Origin: Allotamlana fucoidanivorans
GTDB lineage: Bacteria; Bacteroidota; Bacteroidia; Flavobacteriales; Flavobacteriaceae
Direction of reading: 5' to 3'
DNA length: 64,000 nucleotides
Assembly (NCBI RefSeq): GCF_006265225.1
Contig: NZ_VDCS01000004.1
Coordinates: 62,001 to 126,000, forward strand
The translations under genes were made by a program, and so were the position numbers. The notes under the pieces were generated by a model. That model saw only the letters and a program-made list of their open reading frames with translations. It did no database searches and had not been told where the DNA came from. Of the stretch, positions 28,909 to 38,734 are shown piece after piece (positions within the stretch are counted from its first letter, which is position 1; the number at the start of each line of letters is the position of its first letter).

Positions 28909-29382
28909 ATGACCATTAAACTCTTAGCCATAGGTAAAACAGACAACAAGCAATTAGCTTCACTTATAGACGATTACAAAAAACGCCTAGGCTTTTATAT
29001 AAAATTTAAGCTTGAAATAATTCCGGACATAAAACAAAGTAAAAATTTAAGTGAGGTGCAACAAAAAGATAAAGAAGGTACTTTGATTTTAAACAAGTTA
29101 ACTCCTACTGATGTTTTGATTCTGTTAGATGAAAATGGAAAGCAGCACGACTCGGTTTCGTTTTCTTCATATTTACAAAAGCATATGAACTCTGGGATAA
29201 AACAACTGGTTTTTGTTATTGGTGGCCCGTATGGTTTTTCTGAAGCTATTTATAAAAAAGCGCAAGGAAAAATTTCTTTATCAAAAATGACATTTTCTCA
29301 TCAAATGATTCGTTTATTTTTTATTGAACAGCTCTATAGAGGGTTTACTATTTTAAAAAATGAGCCTTATCATCATAGATAA
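28909..29382 (+). CDS. rlmH: 23S rRNA (pseudouridine1915-N3)-methyltransferase RlmH
   Basis: A 157-residue SPOUT-fold enzyme that methylates pseudouridine 1915 in helix 69 of 23S rRNA. It contains LLDENGKQHDS, the SAM-binding IGGPYGFS (104-111) and the invariant C-terminus LKNEPYHHR. It is divergent from nadC and shares a terminator with hpf downstream. Confidence 0.97.
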   Translation: MTIKLLAIGKTDNKQLASLIDDYKKRLGFYIKFKLEIIPDIKQSKNLSEVQQKDKEGTLILNKLTPTDVLILLDENGKQHDSVSFSSYLQKHMNSGIKQLVFVIGGPYGFSEAIYKKAQGKISLSKMTFSHQMIRLFFIEQLYRGFTILKNEPYHHR

Positions 29383-29405
29383 GAGGAAAACTATTAACCG
29401 CTAAC

Positions 29406-29444
29406 AAAAAAACCATCAAAACAAAACTATCTTGATGGTTTTTT
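29406..29444. terminator. bidirectional terminator between rlmH and hpf
   Basis: CCATCAA (29413-29419) pairs with TTGATGG (29432-29438) and is extended by A6/T6 arms, with a 12-base loop. It lies between two convergent genes. Confidence 0.75.
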
Positions 29445-29481
29445 ATTAAAACTGCAATCTTTTTTTGATTGCAAATTAACA

Positions 29482-29781
29482 CTAATATGTTTTATAAACT
29501 TGTTTCCTTTTTTTCAGTTGTCTTTCTAAATCAGCAATAGTCTCTCGCACCGCAACTTCAAAATTTCTCTCATTTGATGTAGCATATAATCTTGGTCCTG
29601 GCAAACTCAATTCAATACTACAAATTTTACCCTCATTATGATCTTTTTCATCCTTTTTAAAGTGTATTGTGGCACCAATTAAAAACTCATATCTATTAAA
29701 GATTTTTTTTAATTTTTCTTCTGTGAAAGCCGAAAGTGTTTCGCTTACATCTACCCCTACATACTGAAAATTTACTGTCAT
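29482..29781 (-). CDS. hpf: ribosome hibernation-promoting factor (HPF/RaiA family, short form)
   Basis: A 99-residue beta-alpha-beta protein (MTVNFQYVGVDVSETLSAF) with the HPF/YfiA S30AE fold. It binds the 30S decoding region and silences ribosomes in stationary phase. It lacks the C-terminal dimerisation domain of long HPFs. The ATG at 29779-29781 is chosen over a TTG two codons upstream. The basic C-terminus (RQLKKRKQVYKTY) probably contacts rRNA. Confidence 0.9.
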   Translation of the reverse strand: MTVNFQYVGVDVSETLSAFTEEKLKKIFNRYEFLIGATIHFKKDEKDHNEGKICSIELSLPGPRLYATSNERNFEVAVRETIADLERQLKKRKQVYKTY

Positions 29782-29902
29782 AGTCAAACGCTTTTTATGT
29801 TAATATTTCATTGGAAAGATACAAGTTTTTTTATACTCTTACAGAAACAAAAATCATAAAAAACTTATAATTTATTTCTTAATTAATTTATTACAAAAAA
29901 CG

Positions 29903-30913
29903 TTATGATTCTAAAATCTCCATTTGTTTAAGAATGTCATTTTCCGTTACCAAAAAAGGCTGACCACACCTTAATGTTTGATATACAGCCTCATACATAT
30001 TCAAATACGATGACAACTCTGCTTTTACTTTTTTTCGTTTCACATAACCATTTTTAACTGTGGTTAATAAACCTTCTTGCCCTTTGGCTTCTTTACCAAA
30101 TAGTTTATTATCGGGTTTCATCCCAGATTGCAATTGAGATTCTTGCACATCTGACCTGCTTTTTACAAAAGATCCTTTTGTTCCATGTAAAACAAATGCC
30201 GCTTGTGGTTCAGCTACCAATAAACTAGCCGTAATAAATACCTGTAAACCGCTATTAAACTGCATATGTACAAAAGCATAATCGTCAACCTGAGTATTTG
30301 GTCTGTTTTTACCTGTTATTTTATGGTATTTAGCAGGTGCTCCAAATAAACTAATAGCAGCATCAATTAAATGTGGCCCTAAATTATACATCAAGCCATT
30401 TCCTTGGGTACCTAATTCTTTTGTCACATTATTACTAATATCAAATGTATATCTATCATATCTAAAATGAACCTCAATCAAATCACCCAACACGCCCGAT
30501 TCAACTACTCGCTTCACAGATAAAAAATCACTATCAAATCGACGATTTTGAAAAGGCAAAATAAAACGGTCTTGTTTTTTAGCTTCGGTATAAAGCGATT
30601 TTGCCTCTTGTAGTGTTACTGTAAATGGTTTTTCTAACAGCACATGTTTACCTGCTTGTAGAGCCATTATAGAAAAATCATAGTGTGTCACATTTGGAGT
30701 ATTTACAACTACCAATTCAATATCAGTGTCCTTTAAAAGATCATCTACTTTATCATAACTTTTTATGTTAGGATAATCCAATTGGGCTTGTTTGGTGTGT
30801 CTTTCAACAATAGCCACCAAATCAAATTTAACATGCCTGCTTATAAATGGGCAGTGAAACAATTTACCAGACATTCCGTAAGATAAAACCCCTGTTTTAA
30901 TCATTTTATTCAT
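29903..30913 (-). CDS. Gfo/Idh/MocA-family NAD(P)-dependent oxidoreductase
   Basis: A 336-residue protein with an N-terminal Rossmann fold. The nucleotide-binding GMSGKLFHCPFI is near 13-24, and the family hallmark EKPFTVTLQEAK lies near 94-105. A C-terminal alpha/beta substrate domain includes LGTQGNGLMYNLGPHLIDAA. The start at 30911-30913 (MNKMIKTGVLSYG) is preferred; the Met three codons later is also possible. A longer form from an upstream TTG would run into the rdgB promoter. The substrate, perhaps a sugar or inositol derivative, is unknown. It is divergent from rdgB with a 65-base gap. Confidence 0.88.
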   Translation of the reverse strand: MNKMIKTGVLSYGMSGKLFHCPFISRHVKFDLVAIVERHTKQAQLDYPNIKSYDKVDDLLKDTDIELVVVNTPNVTHYDFSIMALQAGKHVLLEKPFTVTLQEAKSLYTEAKKQDRFILPFQNRRFDSDFLSVKRVVESGVLGDLIEVHFRYDRYTFDISNNVTKELGTQGNGLMYNLGPHLIDAAISLFGAPAKYHKITGKNRPNTQVDDYAFVHMQFNSGLQVFITASLLVAEPQAAFVLHGTKGSFVKSRSDVQESQLQSGMKPDNKLFGKEAKGQEGLLTTVKNGYVKRKKVKAELSSYLNMYEAVYQTLRCGQPFLVTENDILKQMEILES

Positions 30914-30928
30914 ATTATTGAATTTCTT

Positions 30929-30957
30929 TTGTTTAAAACAAGATAATACTAATTTTG
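30929..30957 (+). promoter_or_regulatory. promoter of rdgB
   Basis: TTG (30929-30931), an 18-base spacer and TAATTTTG (30950-30957) are an exact match to the Bacteroidetes consensus. The ATG of rdgB follows 21 bases later. Confidence 0.6.
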
Positions 30958-30978
30958 AATTTAAAAACAATCCATTCA

Positions 30979-31554
30979 ATGAAACTTGTTTTCGCAACCA
31001 ATAACATCAACAAATTAAAAGAAGTTCAAGCCCTTGTTCCTTCTCATATTCAACTGTTAAGTTTAAAGGATATTAATTGTGTAGAAGATATTCCTGAAAC
31101 CCAAAACACCATTGAAGGTAATGCAATGCAAAAAGCCAATTTTATAAAAACCAACTATGGGTACGATTGCTTTGCTGATGATACCGGACTTGAAGTTGAA
31201 CACCTAAACGGAGCCCCAGGCGTATACTCGGCAAGATATGCGGGAGAACAAAGAAGTGACAGTGATAATATGAACAAATTACTCAATGCATTAGAAGCTA
31301 ACACTAACAGAAAAGCTCAATTTAAAACTGTAATCGCTTTAAATATTGGTGATGAAACAGAATTATTTACAGGCATTTGTCAAGGTGAAATAACCCATAA
31401 AAAACAAGGCCATAATGGCTTTGGGTACGACCCTATTTTTAAGCCAAATGGCTTCTCAAATACATTTGCCGAAATGGACTTAACCTTAAAAAACAAAATT
31501 GGTCATCGGGGGAAAGCCATAACAAAGCTAGTCACTTTTTTAACTACTATTTAA
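30979..31554 (+). CDS. rdgB: RdgB/HAM1 non-canonical purine NTP pyrophosphatase
   Basis: Hydrolyses ITP, dITP and XTP to monophosphates, keeping inosine and xanthosine out of DNA and RNA. The 191-residue protein starts MKLVFATNNINKLKEVQ, with the TNNxxKxxE nucleotide loop at 7-15. It also has FADDTGLEVEHL with Asp67/Asp68, then GHNGFGYDPIF and KNKIGHRGKA. The ATG at 30979 is chosen because an upstream in-frame TTG falls inside the -7 promoter element. Confidence 0.95.
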   Translation: MKLVFATNNINKLKEVQALVPSHIQLLSLKDINCVEDIPETQNTIEGNAMQKANFIKTNYGYDCFADDTGLEVEHLNGAPGVYSARYAGEQRSDSDNMNKLLNALEANTNRKAQFKTVIALNIGDETELFTGICQGEITHKKQGHNGFGYDPIFKPNGFSNTFAEMDLTLKNKIGHRGKAITKLVTFLTTI

Positions 31555-31610
31555 TTTACAAAAACAAATTCTAGGTTGCTAATTAATATTCTTTAGCTTA
31601 TTTTTAAATT

Positions 31611-33830
31611 ATGACTGCAGAAGATATAGAAAAGGAAAATGCTGCTATTGCAAAAGCGTATAAAGAACTTCTTAAGGTAAGCTACACCACGCTATCAAAA
31701 GAAGATAAAATACTTATACGGAGAGCTTTTGAAGTAGCTTTAGACGGGCATAAAAATCAGCGAAGAAAATCTGGCGAAGCCTATATTTTCCACCCCATTG
31801 CTGTGGCCAAAATTGTAGCTCAGGAAATCGGTTTAGATGCCACATCAATTGCTGCAGCATTACTGCATGATGTTGTTGAAGATAGTCCTGACTATGAAAT
31901 AGACAACATTGAAAAGGAATTTGGTAAAACTATAGCTACCATTGTTGATGGCCTTACCAAAATATCTTCTTTAAGCAAGGAAAAAGACATGGATGTGTCT
32001 TTACAAGCTGAAAACTTCAGAAAAATGCTTTTAACCCTCAATGACGATGTTAGGGTTATTATTATAAAAATTGCTGATCGCCTGCACAATATGCAAACTA
32101 TGGACAGTATGCGTCCAGACAAGCAAGACAAAATAGCTTCTGAAACGCTATACATCTATGCCCCCTTAGCTCACAGAATAGGGCTTTACAACATAAAAAC
32201 ACAGCTTGAAGACTTAAGTTTAAAGTATACTGAACCCGATGTCTATAATGACATTCTAAACAAAATAAAAGAAAGCAAAGAAGAACAAGATCTTTATATA
32301 AAACAGTTTAGTGATGTTATAAAAAAAGCACTGGATAAAGAGAATTTTGAATATACCATAAAAGGGCGACCAAAATCTATTTTCTCTATTAGAAGAAAAA
32401 TGCTTAATCAGGGTGTATCCTTTGATGAAGTTTATGACAAGTTTGCCATTAGAATCATCTATAAAAGTGATATTACTGACGAAAAGTTTTTAGCTTGGAA
32501 AATATATTCTATCGTAACAGATCACTTCAGGCCCAACCCATTGCGTTTAAGAGACTGGATTACGTCTCCAAAAACCACGGGTTATGAAGCGCTTCATATT
32601 ACGGTTATGGGACCAAAAGGCAGATGGGTTGAAGTACAGGTACGTAGTGAACGTATGAATGAAATTGCCGAAAAAGGTTATGCGGCACATTACAAGTACA
32701 AACAAGGTCGTGAGAAAGAGGATAGTCTTGAAAACTGGATTAATAGACTTCAGGAAGCTCTAGAAAATTCTGAATCAAATGCTGTAGATTTTGTTGAGCA
32801 GTTCAAACTCAACTTATATTCTCAAGAAATATATGTTTTCACACCAAAAGGAGACTTAAAATCATTACCCAAAGGTGCTACCTCATTAGATTTTGCTTTC
32901 AATATTCATACAGAAGTTGGCATGAAAACCAGAGGCGCTAAGGTTAATGGTAAATTGGTTCCTCTAAGCCATGAGCTTCAAACAGGCGATCAGGTTGAAA
33001 TTTTAACATCAGAAAACTCTAAACCTAATCCCAACTGGCTAGACTATGCTACAACCGCCAGAGCTAGGGGAAAAATAAAATCGGCATTAAAAGAAGACAG
33101 AAAACGTATAGGTGAAGAAGGCAAAGAAATTCTAAGGAGAAAATTAAAGCAACTAAAAATAGACCTGAATGAAAGCAGCATCAATGATTTGGTAAACTAT
33201 TTTAAATTAAAAACAAGTTTAGATTTATTTTATCGGGTTGGTATTGGCTCAATTGACAATACCATGCTAAAAAACTTTGCGTCATCCAGAAGTAATACGC
33301 TTGTAAGTTTCATAAAAAATAAAATTACTAGAAAAGCGAATATTCCTAAAGAGGAGCTTAACAAAAATGAGATTACAACAAATTATGATTCTCTTGTTTT
33401 TGGTAAAGAAGAAGAACGCCTAGATTATAAACTCTCCAATTGTTGCAACCCAATTCCTGGTGATAATGTATTTGGTTTCCTAACGGTCTCAGAAGGCATA
33501 AAAGTTCATAAAAAAAACTGTCCAAATGCATTAAGCCTGCAATCCAATTACGCTTACAGAATTATGACGGCAAAATGGATAGATTCGTCGCAGCAAGAAT
33601 TTTTAGCTCAAATTAATGTTTCAGGCATAGATCATATTGGCTTGGTAAACGATATTACGAGCATTATTTCTGAAAACATGGCAGTCAACATGAAAAGTAT
33701 CAGTTTTGAAAGTAATGACGGGCTTTTTTCAGGAAAAATCAATGTAGTTGTTAAAAACAACACCATAATCAAAAAACTTTTGGAGAAACTTAAGAAAATT
33801 AATGGTATAGATAAGGTGACTAGAGTGTAA
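31611..33830 (+). CDS. relA/spoT: bifunctional (p)ppGpp synthetase/hydrolase (RelA/SpoT)
   Basis: The stringent-response alarmone enzyme. In the 739-residue protein an HD hydrolase domain (about 40-190) keeps His47, His61 and the HD pair at 86-87 in LLHDVVEDS. The synthetase domain (about 235-360) has GRPKSIFSIRRKM. TGS (about 395-455, VFTPKGDLKSLPKGATSLDF), a Cys-containing zinc/CC region (NCCNPIPGD) and a C-terminal ACT domain (about 665-739) follow. Both catalytic halves look intact. A fur-like gene and purA follow immediately, so it probably starts an operon. Confidence 0.96.
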   Translation: MTAEDIEKENAAIAKAYKELLKVSYTTLSKEDKILIRRAFEVALDGHKNQRRKSGEAYIFHPIAVAKIVAQEIGLDATSIAAALLHDVVEDSPDYEIDNIEKEFGKTIATIVDGLTKISSLSKEKDMDVSLQAENFRKMLLTLNDDVRVIIIKIADRLHNMQTMDSMRPDKQDKIASETLYIYAPLAHRIGLYNIKTQLEDLSLKYTEPDVYNDILNKIKESKEEQDLYIKQFSDVIKKALDKENFEYTIKGRPKSIFSIRRKMLNQGVSFDEVYDKFAIRIIYKSDITDEKFLAWKIYSIVTDHFRPNPLRLRDWITSPKTTGYEALHITVMGPKGRWVEVQVRSERMNEIAEKGYAAHYKYKQGREKEDSLENWINRLQEALENSESNAVDFVEQFKLNLYSQEIYVFTPKGDLKSLPKGATSLDFAFNIHTEVGMKTRGAKVNGKLVPLSHELQTGDQVEILTSENSKPNPNWLDYATTARARGKIKSALKEDRKRIGEEGKEILRRKLKQLKIDLNESSINDLVNYFKLKTSLDLFYRVGIGSIDNTMLKNFASSRSNTLVSFIKNKITRKANIPKEELNKNEITTNYDSLVFGKEEERLDYKLSNCCNPIPGDNVFGFLTVSEGIKVHKKNCPNALSLQSNYAYRIMTAKWIDSSQQEFLAQINVSGIDHIGLVNDITSIISENMAVNMKSISFESNDGLFSGKINVVVKNNTIIKKLLEKLKKINGIDKVTRV

Positions 33831-33856
33831 AAAAAGTGTAAATTTGCCAGGAAATT

Positions 33857-34315
33857 ATGGATGGACAGTCAGACTCAAAAAATCAAGAAATAGTAAAAAA
33901 TGTTTTTACTAGTTTTTTAGAAAATAAAGGGCATCGTAAAACACCCGAGCGCTACGCAATTCTGCAAGAGATTTACAACAGCTCGGAGCACTTTGATATA
34001 GAATCACTATATCTGAACATGAAAAACAAAAAGTATCGTGTATCACGTGCTACCCTTTATAATACCATCGAATTACTTTTAGAATGTGGTTTGGTAAGAA
34101 AACACCAATTTGGGCAAAATCAAGCACATTATGAAAAATCGTATTTTGACAGACAACATGATCACGTTATTTTAACTGATACTGGAGAAGTTATCGAATT
34201 TTGTGATCCTAGAATTCAGTCTATAAAAAAAACAATAGAAGAGATATTTGATATCGAAATTAACAACCACTCGCTCTATTTTTACGGAAATAGGAAATCA
34301 ACAACTAATAACTAG
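33857..34315 (+). CDS. Fur-family metalloregulator
   Basis: A 152-residue repressor-type protein with a winged helix (about 15-90; [17 protein letters not shown] and [19 protein letters not shown]). A C-terminal dimerisation/metal domain has the His-rich [20 protein letters not shown] near 100-119. It lacks the paired CxxC structural zinc sites common in classic Fur, so whether it answers to iron, zinc or peroxide cannot be told. It lies 26 bases after relA/spoT and 9 bases before purA, a conserved flavobacterial arrangement. Confidence 0.88.
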   Translation: MDGQSDSKNQEIVKNVFTSFLENKGHRKTPERYAILQEIYNSSEHFDIESLYLNMKNKKYRVSRATLYNTIELLLECGLVRKHQFGQNQAHYEKSYFDRQHDHVILTDTGEVIEFCDPRIQSIKKTIEEIFDIEINNHSLYFYGNRKSTTNN

Positions 34316-34324
34316 AATTAAAAA

Positions 34325-35599
34325 ATGGCAGTAGATTTACTACTAGGACTTCAATGGGGAGACGAAGGCAAAGGGAAAATTGTTGACGTATTAACTTCAA
34401 ATTACAACATCATTGCAAGATTTCAAGGTGGCCCAAATGCAGGACACACCTTGGTTTTTAACGGAAAAAAGCATGTGCTTCATACCATTCCTTCTGGGAT
34501 TTTTCATGATGATGCCACCAATTTGGTTGGAAACGGCGTTGTGATTGACCCCGTTATTTTCAAAGGAGAGTTAGATAAACTTGAAGAACAAGATGTTGAT
34601 TACAGAAAATCGCTACTTATTTCAAGAAAAGCACATATTATCTTACCTACACACAGACTATTAGATGCCGCTAGTGAAGCCTCAAAAGGTAAAGCTAAAA
34701 TTGGTTCAACCTTAAAAGGCATTGGACCAACTTATATGGACAAAACAGGCCGAAATGGTATTAGAGTAGGTGATTTAGAACTCAGCGATTGGAAAGAACG
34801 TTACAGAGCTCTTGCCAACAAACATGAAGACATGATTAAGTTCTATAATGTTGAGATTGAATATAACTTAGAAGAATTGGAAGATGATTTCTTCAAGGCT
34901 ATTGATGTGCTGAAAAGTTTAAAATTTATTGACTCAGAAGAATATATTTATCAAGCTCAAAAATCTGGAAAAACCATTTTAGCAGAAGGAGCCCAAGGAT
35001 CACTTTTAGATATTGATTTTGGAACCTACCCTTTTGTTACATCAAGCAACACTACAGCAGCAGGAGCCTGTACTGGTTTAGGGGTGGCACCAAATCAAAT
35101 TGGTGACGTTTTTGGAATTTTTAAAGCGTACACCACACGAGTTGGTTCTGGCCCGTTCCCTACCGAACTGTTTGATGAAGATGGTGCCACCATGGCCAAA
35201 GTGGGTAATGAATTTGGAGCAACAACAGGACGACCAAGACGTTGCGGATGGTTAGATCTAGTTGCCTTAAAATATGCTTGTCAGGTTAACGGAGTAACCC
35301 AGTTAATGATGATGAAAGGTGACGTACTATCTGGTTTTAAAACATTAAAAGTATGTACTACTTACAGTTATAAAGGTGAAGAAATCACACATTTACCTTA
35401 TAATATTGAGCCTGAAAATGTGACCCCTATCTATACAGAGTTTGCTGGTTGGAATGAGGATTTAACAGAAATGTCTGAAGCATCACAAATGCCAAAAGCA
35501 TTGAACGATTATATTGCATTTCTTGAAAAAGAACTTGAAATTCCAATCACTATTGTATCAGTTGGTCCAGATAGAAAACAAACTATTTTCAGAAAATAG
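34325..35599 (+). CDS. purA: adenylosuccinate synthetase
   Basis: Joins IMP and aspartate using GTP, the first committed step to AMP. The 424-residue protein has the P-loop WGDEGKGKIVD (GDEGKGK at 12-18), GGPNAGHTLV, the switch region GIGPTYMDKTGRNGIRVGD, and GRPRRCGWLDLV near 300. It is complete and ends before a strong terminator at 35625-35660. Placement after relA/spoT links purine synthesis with (p)ppGpp control. Confidence 0.97.
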   Translation: MAVDLLLGLQWGDEGKGKIVDVLTSNYNIIARFQGGPNAGHTLVFNGKKHVLHTIPSGIFHDDATNLVGNGVVIDPVIFKGELDKLEEQDVDYRKSLLISRKAHIILPTHRLLDAASEASKGKAKIGSTLKGIGPTYMDKTGRNGIRVGDLELSDWKERYRALANKHEDMIKFYNVEIEYNLEELEDDFFKAIDVLKSLKFIDSEEYIYQAQKSGKTILAEGAQGSLLDIDFGTYPFVTSSNTTAAGACTGLGVAPNQIGDVFGIFKAYTTRVGSGPFPTELFDEDGATMAKVGNEFGATTGRPRRCGWLDLVALKYACQVNGVTQLMMMKGDVLSGFKTLKVCTTYSYKGEEITHLPYNIEPENVTPIYTEFAGWNEDLTEMSEASQMPKALNDYIAFLEKELEIPITIVSVGPDRKQTIFRK

Positions 35600-35624
35600 T
35601 TCGTACAAGCCAATAAGAAATATT

Positions 35625-35660
35625 AAAAAAACGCTTCATTTAAAAATTGGAGCGTTTTTT
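35625..35660 (+). terminator. intrinsic terminator after purA
   Basis: ACGCTTCA (35631-35638) pairs with TGGAGCGT (35648-35655) and is extended by A and T arms. The loop has nine bases and six T complete it. It lies 26 bases past the purA stop. Confidence 0.8.
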
Positions 35661-35692
35661 GTACGCATATCATAAAACATCATATTAATCGT

Positions 35693-35700
35693 TATTTTTG
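35693..35700 (+). promoter_or_regulatory. -7 box of the ostA-like gene promoter
   Basis: TATTTTTG followed by C matches TAnnTTTG and stands 20 bases before the TTG start. No TTG is present at the -33 distance. Confidence 0.4.
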
Positions 35701-35719
35701 CCACAAACTATTATATATT

Positions 35720-37531
35720 TTGAATAAATTAAAGGTTTTACTTATCCTAATCAGCCTAGGATTTTCAGTAGTTACCACTGCTCAAGAAACTAAAAAAAAG
35801 AAAATTCAAATTGAGTACGCTGGAAAATTAACCATTGATGAAGAAAATTATCCTGGAGCAAAAGTCTTAACCAGAGATGATAAACAACAGGTACATATAG
35901 AACACAACGGATCAAACGTTTGGTGCGACAAGGCTATTTATTACAGTCAAGAAGATTTTATTGAGGCCTATGGAAATGTTAATGTAAAACAAGGCGATAC
36001 TATTAACATGACTTCAAAATACATTGAGTATAGTGGTATTACGCAGTTTGCTTTTGCCAGTGGCGATGTGGTTTTAAAAAACACAAATTCAACTATTTTA
36101 ACAGACACCTTATATTTTGATCGTTTAAAACAACAAGCCTATTACCGAACGGGCGGCACAGTGATTAAAGATTCTTCTGGAACCATAACAAGCCGTATTG
36201 GACGCTACTACATGGAATATGCCAAATTTCAATTTGTTAATGACGTGGTATTGGTCAATGAAGACTCTCGCATAGAATCAAATTATTTTGATTTTTATGA
36301 AGATACTGGACACGCCTACCTCTTTGGTCCTTCAACTATAACTACTGAAACTAGTAAAACCTATTGTGAAAAAGGGTTTTATGATACCGAAAAAAACTTT
36401 GGTTATGCCTTAAAAAATGCTAAAATCAATTATGACAACCGTATTATAGAAGGTGATAGTTTATATTTTGATGATAAAACAAAATTTGCTTCAGCAACAA
36501 ACAATATTAAAGTAACCGACACTATAAACCAAAGTGTTATTAAGGGCCATTATGCCGAAGTTTATAAAGCAAAAGACTCTTTATTTATTACAAAACGAGC
36601 ACTGGCTGTAACCAAACAAGAAAACGATTCAATCTACATTCACGCCGATAAAATTATGGTTACAGGCAAAGAAGACCATAGAATTATCAATGCGTATTAT
36701 AAGGCTAAAATTTACAAATCTGACCTCAGCGGAAAAGCAGATTCAATTCATTCTAACCAAAGAACGGGTTTAACAAAATTAATAAATATTCCGAGGTTTT
36801 CCAGTGGTGATAAATTTTCAGTAAAACGCAAACCCATACTTTGGAACCTGGAGAACCAAATGACGGGAGACACCATTCATCTTATTTCCAATAATGAAAC
36901 TGAAAGAATAGATTCTCTTCGCGTTTTTGAAAACGCCTTCATCATTAGTAAAGATACCATAAGCGAAAATGGGTATAATCAAATTTCAGGTTTAGAGCTC
37001 ATTGGGCTGTTTAATGATGAAAATGAATTGAGACAAGTTGATATCACCAAAAATGCCGAATCTATTTTCTATGCGCGAAATGAACTTCAAGAACTTATAG
37101 GTATTGACAAAGCCAAATCGGGAAGTATTTCTATTTTATTTGCCGATGGTGATATTGAAGAATATACAAGATTTAATCAAGTAGATGGTAAATTATATCC
37201 AGAATCTAAATACCCCGAAAAAGAAAAAATTCTAAAAGGATTTGATTGGAGGGATAATGAACGTCCCAAAAATGTTGAAGATCTGTTTAATGATGACGAA
37301 CCTTTTGAATTACATATAATAAAAGGGCTTGATGATTATGTCCCTCAAGAAGATTTTGTAGATGAAGATTTAATGGATCGCGTAAAACAAGCAGACGAAA
37401 ATGCGAATGTGAATGACAATGAAACATCAAAAGCTTCAAGGAACTTACCAAAAAAATTAAAACCTCCCGTAATTAAAAACACAACCAACGGTGTTCCAAA
37501 AGTGTCACCAAACACAGTTTCTAAAGAATAG
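35720..37531 (+). CDS. OstA/LptA-like periplasmic protein
   Basis: A 603-residue exported protein. A signal peptide (MNKLKVLLILISLGFSVVTTAQ) begins at a TTG, because no ATG precedes the signal in frame. LptA/OstA-type beta-jelly-roll repeats then run from about 30 to 330; GNVNVKQGDTINMTSKYIEY and SGDVVLKNTNSTILT are typical. The C-terminal third is acidic and Asn/Asp/Pro-rich, unlike small LptA. Such proteins are taken to bridge LPS from the inner to the outer membrane. The stop codon directly abuts the ATG of the aminotransferase, so translation is probably coupled. Confidence 0.8.
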   Translation: MNKLKVLLILISLGFSVVTTAQETKKKKIQIEYAGKLTIDEENYPGAKVLTRDDKQQVHIEHNGSNVWCDKAIYYSQEDFIEAYGNVNVKQGDTINMTSKYIEYSGITQFAFASGDVVLKNTNSTILTDTLYFDRLKQQAYYRTGGTVIKDSSGTITSRIGRYYMEYAKFQFVNDVVLVNEDSRIESNYFDFYEDTGHAYLFGPSTITTETSKTYCEKGFYDTEKNFGYALKNAKINYDNRIIEGDSLYFDDKTKFASATNNIKVTDTINQSVIKGHYAEVYKAKDSLFITKRALAVTKQENDSIYIHADKIMVTGKEDHRIINAYYKAKIYKSDLSGKADSIHSNQRTGLTKLINIPRFSSGDKFSVKRKPILWNLENQMTGDTIHLISNNETERIDSLRVFENAFIISKDTISENGYNQISGLELIGLFNDENELRQVDITKNAESIFYARNELQELIGIDKAKSGSISILFADGDIEEYTRFNQVDGKLYPESKYPEKEKILKGFDWRDNERPKNVEDLFNDDEPFELHIIKGLDDYVPQEDFVDEDLMDRVKQADENANVNDNETSKASRNLPKKLKPPVIKNTTNGVPKVSPNTVSKE

Positions 37532-38734
37532 ATGATTACCGATTTTTTTAAATATCAAGCGCAAACCACACCCCATCCTTTAGCGATGGAAATATCGCAT
37601 GCGAGCGGAGCTTATATTTATGATAGCAATAAAAAAGCCTATTTAGATTTTGTTGCAGGTGTTTCAGCTTGTCCATTAGGGCATAATCATCCAAAAGTGG
37701 TTCAAGCCATAAAAGAACAACTGGATAAATATATGCACGTTATGGTTTATGGTGAGTACATTCAAAAACCAGCCGTTGCATTGGCCAAGCTTTTAGCCAA
37801 ACACCTTCCTGCTCCTTTAGAAAAAACATATTTAACAAATTCAGGTACCGAAGCCATTGAAGGTGCCCTAAAACTAGCTAAAAGAGCTACTGGACGCAGT
37901 GAAATAATTGCAGCACATAAAGCCTATCACGGTAACACCATGGGCTCTATGAGTGTTATGGGGTTTGAAGAACGAAAACAAGCCTTCAGACCACTTTTAC
38001 CAGACGTAAAGTTTATTGATTTTAATGCTACAAATCAAATAAACGAAATCACAGAGAAAACAGCCGCCGTTATTTTAGAAACTATTCAAGGTGGTGCAGG
38101 GTTTATTGTACCTAAAGGCGATTATTTGAAAAAAGTAAAGCAAAGGTGTGAAGACGTTGGCGCTTTATTAATATTAGACGAAATTCAACCCGGAATAGGA
38201 AGAACAGGAAAACTATATGGTTTTGAGCATTACCAATGCATTCCTGATATTTTGGTAAGCGGTAAAGGTTTAGGAGGCGGTATGCCCATAGGAGCATTCA
38301 CAGCTTCTGGTAAATTAATGGATCTACTCCAGGATCAGCCCAAGCTAGGTCACATTACTACTTTTGGGGGCCACCCTGTTATTGCTGCATCGGCTCTAGC
38401 AACCCTACAAGAAATCACAGCATCAAACCTTATGGCACAAGCCACAGAAAAAGAAACCCTGTTCAGGCAACTACTGGTTCACCCTCTAATTAAAGAAGTA
38501 AGAGGTTTGGGACTTATGCTGGCCTTTTTAACACCCTCGGTGGCTATCGCCAATGATTTAATCTTAAAAGCACAAACACAAGGATTAATCCTCTTTTGGT
38601 TATTATTTGAACCAAAAGCTGTTCGTATTACCCCGCCGTTAACCATTTCAAATGAGGAGATTAAGAAAGGATGCAAAATAATAATTGGCATTCTAAACGA
38701 AATTCAGAATAAACCAAAACACATAAACAACTAA
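37532..38734 (+). CDS. class III (fold type I) aminotransferase
   Basis: A 400-residue PLP enzyme. It shows NSGTEA (103-108), AYHGNTMG (131-138), DEIQPGIGRTG (216-226) and the PLP lysine Lys245 in SGKGLGGG, followed by TTFGGHP. The family includes acetylornithine and 4-aminobutyrate aminotransferases. The preferred substrate cannot be fixed from the sequence, and no arg genes are adjacent. It starts at the base after the ostA-like stop codon. Confidence 0.9.
   Translation: MITDFFKYQAQTTPHPLAMEISHASGAYIYDSNKKAYLDFVAGVSACPLGHNHPKVVQAIKEQLDKYMHVMVYGEYIQKPAVALAKLLAKHLPAPLEKTYLTNSGTEAIEGALKLAKRATGRSEIIAAHKAYHGNTMGSMSVMGFEERKQAFRPLLPDVKFIDFNATNQINEITEKTAAVILETIQGGAGFIVPKGDYLKKVKQRCEDVGALLILDEIQPGIGRTGKLYGFEHYQCIPDILVSGKGLGGGMPIGAFTASGKLMDLLQDQPKLGHITTFGGHPVIAASALATLQEITASNLMAQATEKETLFRQLLVHPLIKEVRGLGLMLAFLTPSVAIANDLILKAQTQGLILFWLLFEPKAVRITPPLTISNEEIKKGCKIIIGILNEIQNKPKHINN

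Noticed and set aside
33839-33846. TAAATTTG as a promoter of the fur-like gene
   Set aside because: It is 11 bases before the ATG with no TTG upstream. The gene follows relA/spoT by 26 bases and is more likely in its operon.
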